A stretch of 64,000 bases of DNA. Origin: JAGVSZ01 sp963716855 (GTDB lineage Bacteria; Pseudomonadota; Gammaproteobacteria; Burkholderiales; SG8-39). The notes beneath the pieces are model-generated. The model saw only the letters and a list, made by a program, of their open reading frames with translations, had not been told where the DNA came from and did not search any database. This document shows positions 12,685-22,687 of the stretch, one piece after another. The position numbers and the translations under genes were made by a program. Position 1 is the stretch's first letter; every line of letters starts with the position of its first letter. The stretch lies in NCBI GenBank assembly GCA_963716855.1, contig CAVQUV010000029.1, positions 162,097-226,096 on the forward strand. Reading direction: 5' to 3'.

Positions 12685-12866
12685 TCTTGTGGCCCCGGAG
12701 TGCGCGACAGGGCCGACAAGTGTACTGCGATCAGGGACTTGGGCGCCCTCTGGCAAGGCGTCCCGTGATCCGGGAAGGACCGGAGACAAACCCGGTGCCG
12801 GAGGCAGCGGTTTTACTGGTTTTGGGGTGCCCGAGGGGGTGTGGCCCTTCGGTTCGTTACAACTGG

Positions 12867-13103
12867 CTAGCGGCGAAAAAGCCGGACGAGGCGGTTGCGC
12901 AGGGCGACGAGGCCGCCGGTGGCGAGCGCGGCGACCGTGGCGAAGGCGATCAGCACGATCCCCGTGAGCGCCGCGAAGGCGACCGGGACGAGCAGCCAGA
13001 GCGGCGGACGGCGCCGCGTCGCGGCCTCTTCGATCCATTCGGCGTCGCGCAGCTCGTAGGTGCGCGGCTCGCGGGGGGACGTCGTGCGGGCAGGGGTGTC
13101 CAT
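12867..13103 (-). CDS. Small membrane protein, unknown
   Basis: About 78 residues: a charged N-terminus (YELRDAEWIEEAATRRRPP), then one long or two short hydrophobic segments (LWLLVPVAFAALTGIVLIAF...VAALATGGLV) and a basic tail RNRLVRLFRR. I do not recognise the family. Alternative in-frame starts exist at 13115 and further upstream; the ribosome-binding evidence does not decide between them. It is transcribed toward icmF but about 180 nt away. Confidence 0.5.
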   Translation of the reverse strand: MDTPARTTSPREPRTYELRDAEWIEEAATRRRPPLWLLVPVAFAALTGIVLIAFATVAALATGGLVALRNRLVRLFRR

Positions 13104-13158
13104 GCGGGGTTCCATATCGGTCCGCATCATTGGACTACAAGATGGGCGACGCGGTTCA

Positions 13159-13195
13159 ATAGTCAATCCCTATTGGCTCGTTTGCATTAAACGAT
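13159..13195 (+). promoter_or_regulatory. OxyR-type operator upstream of katG
   Basis: ATAG at 13159 and CTAT at 13170 are separated by exactly 7 nt, then 7 nt later a weaker second element spans 13181-13195 (TTTG...CGAT). This matches the ATAG-N7-CTAT-N7-ATAG-N7-CTAT architecture of OxyR sites, with a strong first half and degenerate second half. It lies about 155-190 nt ahead of the katG start, in a locally A+T-rich segment. No oxyR gene is in the window. Confidence 0.5.
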
Positions 13196-13348
13196 TTCCC
13201 CTGTCGGCCCGCCGCCGCTAGTCTGCGCCCGTCTGCGGCAATCGCCGTGGCTACTATCAATCCCATTGCTAGAACCTATTTGATCGATCGGTACCCGGAC
13301 TCCAAACTGGGTCGAGTAGTTAGGTGCAAACAAACAAAGGATAGAACC

Positions 13349-15523
<2,175 letters not shown>

Positions 15524-15564
15524 TCTCAGAGGAAAGGTCTTAGAGGTCCTATACCGCACAGCCG

Positions 15565-15597
15565 CGACCTGACATCGGGTTATCCCGGGTCAGGTCG
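15565..15597 (+). terminator. Strong hairpin after katG
   Basis: Nine-base perfect arms CGACCTGAC (15565-15573) and GTCAGGTCG (15589-15597) enclose an inner CGGG/CCCG pair with a TTAT loop. It starts 42 nt after the katG stop. No U-tract follows, so it is a terminator-like or RNA-stabilising hairpin rather than a classic intrinsic terminator. Confidence 0.5.
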
Positions 15598-15600
15598 AGG

Positions 15601-15693
15601 CTGAGCGTGCGGCGCCAGCTCGTGCATTTCACCAAAGCCGATCCGGCGTACGGCGCCGGCGTGGCGAAGGCGCTGGGATTGAACGTGCGCTAG
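15601..15693 (+). pseudogene. 3' remnant of a monofunctional catalase gene
   Basis: The frame ending at TAG 15691 encodes RRQLVHFTKADPAYGAGVAK followed by ALGLNVR, which closely resembles the C-terminal end of clade-type haem catalases (HFxKADPxYGxxVAxxLGL). No start codon, haem site or earlier catalase sequence precedes it; the katG hairpin lies directly upstream. It therefore appears to be the last 30 or so codons of a catalase whose body was lost, plausibly when katG arrived. Confidence 0.6.
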
Positions 15694-15782
15694 CCGGCGG
15701 CGCACGCAGGCCGGCACTCAGTTGCCCCGGCGTCGCCCGGGCTGTAGAGTGCCGGCCTTCCCCACGTCGGAACCGCGCGCAA

Positions 15783-16430
15783 ATGCTCAACCCTTCCCTG
15801 CTTCGTACCACCGCGGCCGCCCTCGCCGCCCTGCTGATCGCCGGCTGCAGCATGCACGCGCGGACCTCGCTCGACGCGAGCTGGATCGACCCGGCCGTGA
15901 AGGGCAAGAAGTTCACGAAGGTGCTGATCCTCACGGTCGCGGCCGACGAGTTCGCGCAGCAGTACTTCCAGAACGACCTGGCCGCCGCGATGCGCGCGCG
16001 CGGCATGAACGCAGTCGCCTCGCAGCGCTACTTCACGCACAAGAGCCCGTCCGAGCAGGCGCGCTTCATGAAGGCGGTCGACAGCTCCGATGCCGACGCG
16101 GTACTGCTCGGGCGGGTGATCGGCGTCGACCAGAAAACCGGTACGGTCCCGGGAATGCTGACCGGCCCAGCGGGCGCGCCCGTCGCGGAGATGACCGGCA
16201 TCGGCAACGCCGTCGCGGCGACGTTCGCGCCGACCATGTACGTGCGCCCGAGCGACTACACCCTCACGACCGTGATCGTCGAGACGGTGCTCTACGAGCT
16301 GAAGGGCCGCAGGGCCGTCTGGTCCGCGCGGACGAACACGGCCAACGCCGACCAGGGCGACCTCAAGCCGGCGATCGCGCAGTTCGTGAGCGTGCTGGTC
16401 GGCGCGATGGACCGGGACGGGCTGTTCTAG
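15783..16430 (+). CDS. Putative lipoprotein, unknown function
   Basis: A 215-residue protein with a lipoprotein signal (AALLIAGC, Cys21 or so) placing it in the outer or inner membrane facing the periplasm. The body (KVLILTVAADEFAQQYFQNDLAAAMRARG...VDSSDADAVLLGRVIGVDQKTG...LYELKGRRAVWSARTNT) resembles DUF4136-like/LpoB-like small alpha-beta lipoproteins, in which one half senses or binds an unknown partner. I cannot name it. ATG 15783; it stands alone between the catalase remnant and a convergent enzyme gene. Confidence 0.75.
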   Translation: MLNPSLLRTTAAALAALLIAGCSMHARTSLDASWIDPAVKGKKFTKVLILTVAADEFAQQYFQNDLAAAMRARGMNAVASQRYFTHKSPSEQARFMKAVDSSDADAVLLGRVIGVDQKTGTVPGMLTGPAGAPVAEMTGIGNAVAATFAPTMYVRPSDYTLTTVIVETVLYELKGRRAVWSARTNTANADQGDLKPAIAQFVSVLVGAMDRDGLF

Positions 16431-16466
16431 CCGCGCGCGGGTCGCCCGCCGGCCGCGAGCGCGCGG

Positions 16467-17316
16467 TCAGCCGCCGCCGTACTTCATGACGCGCGCCGCG
16501 AACTCCGGGTAGCCGAGAAACCACTCGAGCTCGGGCACGGTTTCCCGCCAGCCGGGCACGCGGTCGCCGTGGCGCTCCCGCCGCAGCACTTCGAGCGCCT
16601 GCTTCACCGCCGCGTACTGCGCGCACAGCGACAGCCCGTAGTAGAGGACGATCGAGATGCCCGCGAGCTCCTCGTCGTCGAACCCGAAGCCCGGCGTGTC
16701 GACCGTGACGATCGGCTTGCCGACCTCTTCGCGGATCGCGCCGACCTGCGGCGGGGTCATGCCGGTCGGGAACACGAGGTCCGCGCCCGCCTCGGCGAAC
16801 GCCTTCATGCGCAGCACCGCCTCGACGGGGTCCTTCAGCGCCCACGCCGCGTCGGTGCGCGCGATGATCAGGAAGTCCGGGTCGGTGCGCGCATCGAGCG
16901 CTGCCTTGATCCGCCCGACCGCCTCTTCGCGCGGGCGCAGGCGCTGCGGCACGTCGGCATGCTTGCCGAAGGCGTGGTCCTCGATGTGGATCCCCGCGAC
17001 GCCCGCCTGCTCGTACGCCCGCACGGTGCGCCAGATGTTGGCCGCGTCGTTGAATCCGCCCTCGGCGTCGGCGATGACCGGGATCTTCACCGCCTCGACG
17101 ATCGTGCGCGCCTGCTCGACCAGCTCGGGCAGCGCGAGCAGGCCGACGTCGGCGAGCCCGAAGCGGCTCGCGGCGGTGGCGTAGCTGCCGATGTAGACCA
17201 GCGGGAAAGCCCGCGGCCTCGACGAGGCGCGCGGAAAGCGCGTCGGTCGCACCGGGGGCGATGAAGGTGCGACCGGTGTTCACCAGGTCGCGGAGGCTCT
17301 GGCGGCGAATCGGCAT
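16467..17316 (-). CDS. Isocitrate lyase/PEP mutase family enzyme, one +1 frameshift
   Basis: A (beta/alpha)8 barrel of the PEP mutase/isocitrate lyase superfamily, about 282 residues after correction. Visible motifs: APGATDALSARLVE (residues 20-33), VYIGSYATAASRFGLAD, PVIADAEGGF, GIHIEDHAFGKHAD, IIARTDAAW. The isocitrate-lyase catalytic KKCGH loop is absent, so it is more likely an oxaloacetate decarboxylase, 2-methylisocitrate-lyase-like or phosphonate-type enzyme. A GGG run at 17203-17205 holds an extra base that splits EAAGF from PLVYIGSY; total length is 3n+1. GTG/ATG starts further up are not needed; ATG 17316 fits the family. Confidence 0.8.
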
Positions 17317-17462
17317 GGCGGAGGTCCCAGGGAGGGGGCGTCGGAGTCTAGCGCGGAGCGGTCGTCGTTTCCGCAGACCGCCTGGCGCCGCGTCCCGATT
17401 GCACGCGGCGGGAAGGACCGAGTACCCTCCACCGGGACCGCACCCCTCCGCCCCGCGCCCGC

Positions 17463-18428
17463 ATGCTCGTCAACTGTGTCGCCTACCAAGACGGGCGCAA
17501 GCTCGCCGACATCGGCATCGAGGAGATCAGCCGCTACGTGTCGCAACCGGACACGCTGGTGTGGGTCGCGCTCGCCGAGCCGAGCGACGCGGAGCTCGCC
17601 AAGATGCAGCGGGAGTTCGGGCTGCACGAGCTCGCCGTCGAGGATGCCCAGAGCGGGCACCAGCGCCCGAAGGTCGAGGAGTACGGGGACTCGCTGTTCG
17701 TCGTGCTCCAGACGATCGAGCTGGAGGGACACGAGCTGCGCATCGGCGAGCTCGACGTGTTCGTCGGGCCGAACTACGTGCTGTCGATCCGCACCCACAC
17801 GCGGCGCGGGTTCGGGGACGTCCGCGCGCGGTGCGAGCGCGAGCCGGAGCTCCTGAAGCACGGCCCCGGGTTCGTGCTGTACGCCCTCATGGACTCGGTG
17901 GTCGACCGCTACTTCCCGGTGCTCGACCGCTTCGAGACCGAGCTCGAAGGCCTGGAGGAGCTGATGTTCACGGGCGGGCTCGCGCAGCGGAGCCTCAAGG
18001 AGCTGTACGGGCTCAAGCAGCGGCTCATGACGCTCAAGCACGCCGTGGCGCCGCTGCTCGACGCGGTGGGCCGGCTGCACGGCGGGCGCGTCCCGCGCGT
18101 GTGCGCGGGCACGCAGGAGTACTACCGGGACATCTTCGATCACCTGCAGCGCATCAACCAGTCGATCGAAAGCAGCCGCGAGATGATCGCGACCGCCATC
18201 TCGGTGAGCCTCTCGCTCCTCACCCTGCAGGAGAACCAGTTCACCAAGCGGCTCGCGGGCGTGGCCGCGCTGGTGGCCGTCCCGACGATGATCGCCGGGA
18301 TCTACGGCATGAACTTCAAGCACATGCCGGAGCTCGGCTGGACGTTCGGCTATCCGCTCGCGCTGGGGCTGATGGCGGCGATCGACGTCTACATCTTCTA
18401 CCGCCTGCGCAAGGCGGGCTGGATCTAG
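17463..18428 (+). CDS. corA: CorA-family divalent cation channel
   Basis: Mg2+/Co2+ transporter, 321 residues. Long acidic/helical N-terminal cytoplasmic domain, the stalk helix (EYYRDIFDHLQRINQSIESSREM), then two transmembrane helices with the YGMNF signature between them (about residue 283) and a basic end. Works as a homopentameric channel. Transcribed alone; its start lies near the divergent PEP-mutase-family gene, so the two share about 146 nt of upstream DNA. Confidence 0.93.
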   Translation: MLVNCVAYQDGRKLADIGIEEISRYVSQPDTLVWVALAEPSDAELAKMQREFGLHELAVEDAQSGHQRPKVEEYGDSLFVVLQTIELEGHELRIGELDVFVGPNYVLSIRTHTRRGFGDVRARCEREPELLKHGPGFVLYALMDSVVDRYFPVLDRFETELEGLEELMFTGGLAQRSLKELYGLKQRLMTLKHAVAPLLDAVGRLHGGRVPRVCAGTQEYYRDIFDHLQRINQSIESSREMIATAISVSLSLLTLQENQFTKRLAGVAALVAVPTMIAGIYGMNFKHMPELGWTFGYPLALGLMAAIDVYIFYRLRKAGWI

Positions 18429-18461
18429 GCCTCCCGCCCGCTGCCGCGCGCCGCCGCGCCG

Positions 18462-18484
18462 TTGATATACTGGTGCCATATCAA
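18462..18484 (+). promoter_or_regulatory. Palindromic operator candidate ahead of panB-like gene 1
   Basis: Perfect seven-base arms TTGATAT (18462-18468) and ATATCAA (18478-18484) flank a 9-nt spacer. It sits just upstream of the GGAGGAGG ribosome site of the panB-like gene. The right arm and spacer length recur at 20114-20134 and 27303-27323, so I propose it as a binding site for the adjacent GntR-family regulator. Confidence 0.5.
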
Positions 18485-18504
18485 ACGCACCCGGAGGAGG
18501 CGCC

Positions 18505-19386
18505 GTGACCGCAGCAGCGAAGCCGGCGGAGAGGAAGAAGCGGACCATCACCGAGATCCGCGACTCGAAGCACACCGGCGAGAAGATGGTCTACACGTCG
18601 GTCCTCGACTACACCTCGGCGAAGTGGGCGGAAGCGGCGGGCGTCGACGTGTGCGTGGTCGGCGACAGCCTGGCGATGACCTGCCACGGCCACCCGAGCA
18701 CCATTCCCGCGACGATGGACATGATGGTCCTGCACTCGCAGGCGGTGCGGCGCGGCGCGCCCAACACCTTCGTGCTCGGGTGCATGCCCTACCAGAGCTA
18801 CCACACGGTCGACCGCGCGCTCGCGAACGCGACGCGCTTCATGCAGGAGGCGCTCGTCGACGCGGTCAAGCCGCAGGGCGGCAAGTCGCAGGCGCACATC
18901 CTCAAGGCGCTCGTGGACGCGGGCATTCCCACCGCGTCGCACATCGGGCTCACGCCGCACACCATCGCGATGTTCGGCGGCTTCAGGATCCAGGGCCGCA
19001 CCGCCGAGGCGGCGATGAAGATCCTCGAGGACGCGCTCGCGATCCAGGACGCGGGCTGCTTCATGCTCGAGTTCGAGGCGGTGCCGGCGAAGATCGCGAA
19101 GGTGATCTCCGCGCAGCTCGAGATCCCGACCATCGGCATCGGCGCCGGCGTCGGCACCGACGGGCAGATCCTGCTCTCCTACGACCTCCTCGGCGTATTC
19201 ACCGACTTCAAGCCGAAGTTCACCAAGCGCTACGCGAACATGACCGAGGTGGCGGTGGCTGGGCTGAAGGCCTACGTCGCGGACGTCAAAGCGGGCACGT
19301 TCCCCGACGACGACCACAGCTACGGCGTCGACGACAAGGAGTACGAGAAATTCCTCGCCCTCGTGGAAAAGCGCCGGCACGCGTAG
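18505..19386 (+). CDS. PanB-like protein (ketopantoate hydroxymethyltransferase family), divergent active site
   Basis: Protein of 293 residues aligning along its length with PanB, which transfers a hydroxymethyl group to 2-oxoisovalerate. VVGDSLAM keeps the ligand equivalent to E. coli Asp45 and EFEAVPA keeps the Glu181 equivalent, but the position of Asp84 is Cys (VLGCMPY) and that of Glu114 is Gln (VKPQGGK). Two of three Mg2+ ligands are thus lost. GTG start 18505 with GGAGGAGG; ATG alternatives inside would remove the conserved N-terminus. Followed directly by a GntR-type regulator. Probably a catabolic aldolase-like or transferase enzyme rather than a vitamin-biosynthesis enzyme; substrate unknown. 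Confidence 0.75.
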   Translation: MTAAAKPAERKKRTITEIRDSKHTGEKMVYTSVLDYTSAKWAEAAGVDVCVVGDSLAMTCHGHPSTIPATMDMMVLHSQAVRRGAPNTFVLGCMPYQSYHTVDRALANATRFMQEALVDAVKPQGGKSQAHILKALVDAGIPTASHIGLTPHTIAMFGGFRIQGRTAEAAMKILEDALAIQDAGCFMLEFEAVPAKIAKVISAQLEIPTIGIGAGVGTDGQILLSYDLLGVFTDFKPKFTKRYANMTEVAVAGLKAYVADVKAGTFPDDDHSYGVDDKEYEKFLALVEKRRHA

Positions 19387-19472
19387 CGCCGCGGCGCTCG
19401 CGCCGGCCCGCCGCCGGCGACACCGGCGCGCAGCGGACGCTCACCGACCGCGCCTACACGGCGCTCGAGGAG

Positions 19473-20072
19473 ATGATCGTGCGCCTGGAGCTGCCGCCGG
19501 GCAGCGCGGTGTCCGAGGCGATGCTCTCCGAGCGGCTCGGCATCGGCCGCACGCCGATCCGCGAGGCGCTGCAGCGCCTCGCGCGCGAGCGCCTGGTGCA
19601 GATCCTCCCGCGCCGCGGCGTGATCGTCTCCGACATCAACGTCAAGGCGCAGCTGCGGCTGCTCGAGGTGCGGCGCGAAATCGAGCGCCTCGTGGCCTGG
19701 AGCGCCGCGCGCCGGGCGACTGCCGATGAGCGCGCGCGCTTCGCCGACCTGGCGAAGGCGTTCGAGCGCGCCGCGCGGACGAACGACGACGTCTCGTTCC
19801 TGCGCATCGACCGCGACTTCAACGAGCGGTGCCTCGAGGCGGCGCGGAACGAGTTCGCGACCACGGCGATGCAGCTGATGGCGTCGCTCTCGCGCCGCTT
19901 CTGGTACCTGCACTACAAGCAGGCCGCCGACATGCCGGAGACGGCGAAGCTGCATGCGGACATCGCGCGCGCGATCGCCGCGGAGGACCCCAAGGCGGCG
20001 GCGAAGGCCTCCGACGCGCTGCTCGACAACATCGAAGCGTTCACCCGGAACACCGTCAGCACCGACTTCTGA
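19473..20072 (+). CDS. GntR family (FCD-type) transcriptional regulator, start unresolved
   Basis: Winged-helix N-terminus (RAYTALEEMIVRLELPPGSA, LSERLGIGRTPIREALQRL, LVQILPRRGVIVSDI) and an all-helical FCD-type effector domain to residue 200. Coding similarity begins at about 19437, but between the panB-like stop (19386) and ATG 19473 the frame has no ATG, GTG or TTG; 19473 would clip the first DNA-binding helix. A start lost to a sequencing indel, or a non-standard start, is likely. One FCD metal-site His position reads Asn (DRDFNERC). Likely regulator of the surrounding PanB/dioxygenase/TRAP genes, repressing through the ATATCA-type sites. Confidence 0.75.
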   Translation: MIVRLELPPGSAVSEAMLSERLGIGRTPIREALQRLARERLVQILPRRGVIVSDINVKAQLRLLEVRREIERLVAWSAARRATADERARFADLAKAFERAARTNDDVSFLRIDRDFNERCLEAARNEFATTAMQLMASLSRRFWYLHYKQAADMPETAKLHADIARAIAAEDPKAAAKASDALLDNIEAFTRNTVSTDF

Positions 20073-20113
20073 GCCCGTGCCGCGCCGCAACATGCGCGGC
20101 TCGACAGCGCCGT

Positions 20114-20134
20114 CGACATACGGCTAACATATCA
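20114..20134 (+). promoter_or_regulatory. Operator candidate ahead of hydroxylase-TRAP operon
   Basis: Right arm ATATCA (20129-20134), 9-nt spacer ending CTAAC, left arm CGACAT (two mismatches to the ideal TGATAT). It shares the 11-mer CTAACATATCA with the site at 27313-27323. It is 45 nt ahead of the hydroxylase start, suitable for promoter control. Confidence 0.45.
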
Positions 20135-20178
20135 GCGATCCCCGCTCCCGACCCCACCCGACCGTCCAGGAGGTGCTC

Positions 20179-21003
20179 ATGGCCGAGCTCGTCGACCGCC
20201 ACGACCCGACCGAGCGTCAGCTCAAGTTCCGCGCGCAGTACCAGGCGCAGATCCACCCGCTGTACAGCGGCCCGATCCACATCGGGGTGATCTACGTCGT
20301 CGGCCTTTCCGTCATCGCATGGTGCGTGTCGCGCCTGGAGAACGCGGCCTGGGAATGGCTGCTCGTGATCCCGGTGTTCTTCTTCTCCAACCTGTTCGAG
20401 TGGTGGATCCACAAGTACGTCATGCACCGGCTGGTCGACGTGTGGGCGCTGCGCGCGATCTACGACCGGCACACGCGCCAGCATCACCAGTACTTCACCG
20501 ACAGCGAGATGAGCGTCTCCACCAGCCGCGAGTGGCGGATCATCTTCTTCCCCTGGCGCGCGCTATTCACGTTCATGGCGCTCGGCACGCCGTTCGCGCT
20601 CCTGCTCGGCTGGCTCCTCACGCCGAACGCCGGCTACATCCTGATGGTCACGATCGTCGGGCAGTACCTCATCTACGAGACGTTCCACTACTGCTGCCAC
20701 GTGCGCGACAACTGGTTCGTGCGTTACATGCCCTTCATCAACACGATCCGCCGGCATCACTTCGCGCACCACAACTTCGGGATCATGATGACCCACAACA
20801 TGAATCTCACGTTCCCGCTCGCCGACTGGGTGATGGGCACGAGCGACGTCCGGCGCGGGCTCGTCGGCACGCTGCTCAACGGCTACAACGAGGACTACGT
20901 CAAGCCCGAGCTCAAGCCCACGATCGAGCGCTTCCGCCGCCCGGACGCGCCGGTGTCGCTCGACGGGCCGATCATGGAGCCGGGTCACCAGCAGCCGGCG
21001 TGA
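20179..21003 (+). CDS. Fatty acid hydroxylase/sterol desaturase family membrane protein
   Basis: Integral-membrane di-iron oxygenase, 274 residues. Histidine boxes: HKYVMHR, HTRQHHQYF, HYCCH and HHFAHHN, as in the FA_hydroxylase family. Hydrophobic segments surround residues 35-65 and 115-160. ATG 20179 has a perfect AGGAGG five bases away, preferred over the GTG at 20173 that overlaps it. It is the first gene of a run with DctP, DctQ, DctM and a phytanoyl-CoA-dioxygenase-type gene, separated from dctP by 35 nt. It probably hydroxylates a membrane-associated or hydrophobic substrate. Confidence 0.87.
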   Translation: MAELVDRHDPTERQLKFRAQYQAQIHPLYSGPIHIGVIYVVGLSVIAWCVSRLENAAWEWLLVIPVFFFSNLFEWWIHKYVMHRLVDVWALRAIYDRHTRQHHQYFTDSEMSVSTSREWRIIFFPWRALFTFMALGTPFALLLGWLLTPNAGYILMVTIVGQYLIYETFHYCCHVRDNWFVRYMPFINTIRRHHFAHHNFGIMMTHNMNLTFPLADWVMGTSDVRRGLVGTLLNGYNEDYVKPELKPTIERFRRPDAPVSLDGPIMEPGHQQPA

Positions 21004-21038
21004 CCGGCCCACCGCATTCACACCAGGAGGAGAGTCAG

Positions 21039-22104
21039 ATGAAAAAGCGAGATTTCCTGAAGGCCGGCGCGGGTGCCGGCCTGGTGCTGCCGGCCGCCGC
21101 GCTCGCGCAGCAGTCCGGAGCGAGCTACAACTGGAAGATGGCCACGGGCTGGCCGGGCGGCCCGCTCATGGATATCGGGGCCAAGGCGTTCGCCGAGCGG
21201 ATGGAGCTCCTCTCGGGCGGGCGGTTCAAGATCCAGGTGTTTCCCGGCGGCGCGCTCGGCAACGCGCTGAAGGTGCCGGAAACCGTGAAGAACGGCGTCG
21301 CCGAGCTGGGCCACACCTGGATGGGCTACGACTGGGGCAAGGACCCGACCACGGTGCTGTTCGGCGGCTACGCCGGCTCGTTCGACACCGAGCGCATGCT
21401 GCACTGGATCTACGAGTCCGGCGGCCTGGAGATGCAGCGCCAGTTCCGCGACGACACCGAGGGCGTCTACTCGACGGTGCTCTTCATCCGCACCGCGGAG
21501 GTGTTCCTGCACTCGCGCAAGCCCGTCAAGACGCTCGCGGACCTGAAGGGCCTGAAGCTGCGCACCGCCGGCGCCTGGCTCGAGATGGCGAAGGAGCTCG
21601 GCGCGGCGCCGGTCACCACCGCCGGCGGCGACGTGTATCCGATGCTCGAGCGCGGCGCGATCGACGCGACCGAGTGGGGCACGCTGTGGGAGAACATCCC
21701 GCCCGGGTTCTACAAGGTCGCGAAGTACCTGATCTACCCGGGCGTGCACCAGCCCACCGCGCCCTTCGAGCTGGTGATCAACAAGGACGCCTGGAACAAG
21801 CTGTCGCCGAACGACAAGCGGCTCGTGGAAACGGTCGCGAAGCTGGTGACCTTCGAGAGCTGGCTCAAGATCGGCCAGGAGGACGCGAAATCGCTCGACT
21901 TCTACAAGAAGGCGGGCAACACCATCATCGAGCTCGATCCGGAGGTGCAGTACGCCGGGCGCAAGATCGGGCAGGACTGGGCGGACAAGGTCGCGAAGGA
22001 GAAGCAAGTACCCCTGGTTCGCCAAGGTGCTCAAGAGCCAGCAGGACTTCGAGGTGCAGTGGAAGGGCTCCGAGGGCTGGCGCAAGGTGAAGGTGAAAGA
22101 CTGA
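21039..22104 (+). CDS. dctP: TRAP transporter solute-binding protein DctP (1), one +1 frameshift
   Basis: Periplasmic DctP-family receptor, about 354 residues. Signal MKKRDFLKAGAGAGLVLPAAALAQ; binding-protein core with the TRAP signature region (RTAEVFLHSRKPVKTLADLKGLKLRTAG, AIDATEWG, YLIYPGVHQPTAPFELVINKDAW). Near 22006-22008 an extra base shifts the frame; corrected, the end reads YPWFAKVLKSQQDFEVQWKG followed by SEGWRKVKVKD and TGA 22102. Length 3n+1. AGGAGGAG precedes ATG 21039. It should capture a carboxylate for the DctQM permease encoded after the terminator at 22125. Confidence 0.9.
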
Positions 22105-22124
22105 GCCGGCGCCGGGACAGCGAC

Positions 22125-22153
22125 GGGGCGCGGCGCTCGCGCCCCGTTTTTTT
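22125..22153 (+). terminator. Intrinsic terminator between dctP and dctQ
   Basis: GGGGCGCG (22125-22132) pairs with CGCGCCCC (22138-22145) over a 5-nt loop, followed by G and a run of seven T residues (22147-22153). A textbook rho-independent signal inside the operon, probably lowering permease expression relative to the binding protein. Confidence 0.85.
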
Positions 22154-22180
22154 GCCCCGCGCGACGTGAGTTGTGGAGCC

Positions 22181-22687
22181 GTGACCGTGGACGCCTTCAT
22201 CCGGAGCATCGAACGCATCACCACCAGCATCGGCATCATGGCGTCGTTCGCCATCGTGCCGCTCGTGCTCGCGACCTGCTACGAGGTCCTCGCGCGGTAC
22301 GTGTTCGGCGCGCCGACCATCTGGGCCTACGAGGTCGGGTACACGCTCACCGGATCGCACTTCCTGCTCGGAATGGCCTACACGCTCGCGGTCGGCGTGC
22401 ACATCCGCATCGACATCTTCAGCGGAAGGTTCGCATTGCGCACCCGGGCGCTGATCGATCTCGGCGCGTACGCAGTCATGCTGCCGCTACTGGTCTGGCT
22501 GTCCTACGCGCTGTTCCAGCATCTCGCCACCGGCTATCTGCGCGGCGAGCGCAGCGGCCAATCGGCGATGAACCTGCCGGTCTGGCCGTTCCGGATCGTG
22601 TTCCTGGTCGCGTTCACGCTGCTCGCTCTCCAGGTCCTGGCCGAAGTCGTCAAGACGGTGCGCACGCTGCGGGCCGCGATCCGCTAG
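22181..22687 (+). CDS. dctQ: TRAP transporter small permease DctQ (1)
   Basis: Small four-helix subunit of the TRAP transporter, about 168 residues. Typical DctQ features: CYEVLARYVFGAPTIWAYEVGYTL near the first helices and HIRIDIF after helix two. Starts at GTG codons (22166, 22181 or 22187); 22181 is a compromise, with GGAG just ahead serving 22187 slightly better in spacing. The stop abuts the dctM ATG with no gap. Confidence 0.88.
   Translation: MTVDAFIRSIERITTSIGIMASFAIVPLVLATCYEVLARYVFGAPTIWAYEVGYTLTGSHFLLGMAYTLAVGVHIRIDIFSGRFALRTRALIDLGAYAVMLPLLVWLSYALFQHLATGYLRGERSGQSAMNLPVWPFRIVFLVAFTLLALQVLAEVVKTVRTLRAAIR

Noticed and set aside
10000..12768. Very long open frame opposite icmF
   Set aside because: Its product is Arg/Glu/Leu/His-rich with no domain and mirrors a fully conserved gene; long antisense frames are expected at this G+C content.
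12685..12866. Cobalamin riboswitch upstream of icmF
   Set aside because: No B12-box-like sequence or convincing conserved stem set was seen in this leader.
16467..17316. Call as isocitrate lyase
   Set aside because: The KKCGH catalytic loop is missing and the protein is far shorter than bacterial isocitrate lyase; only the superfamily is supported.
18505..19386. Straightforward panB (pantothenate biosynthesis) assignment
   Set aside because: Two canonical metal ligands are replaced, two copies exist and the neighbours are catabolic; no panC or panD is nearby.
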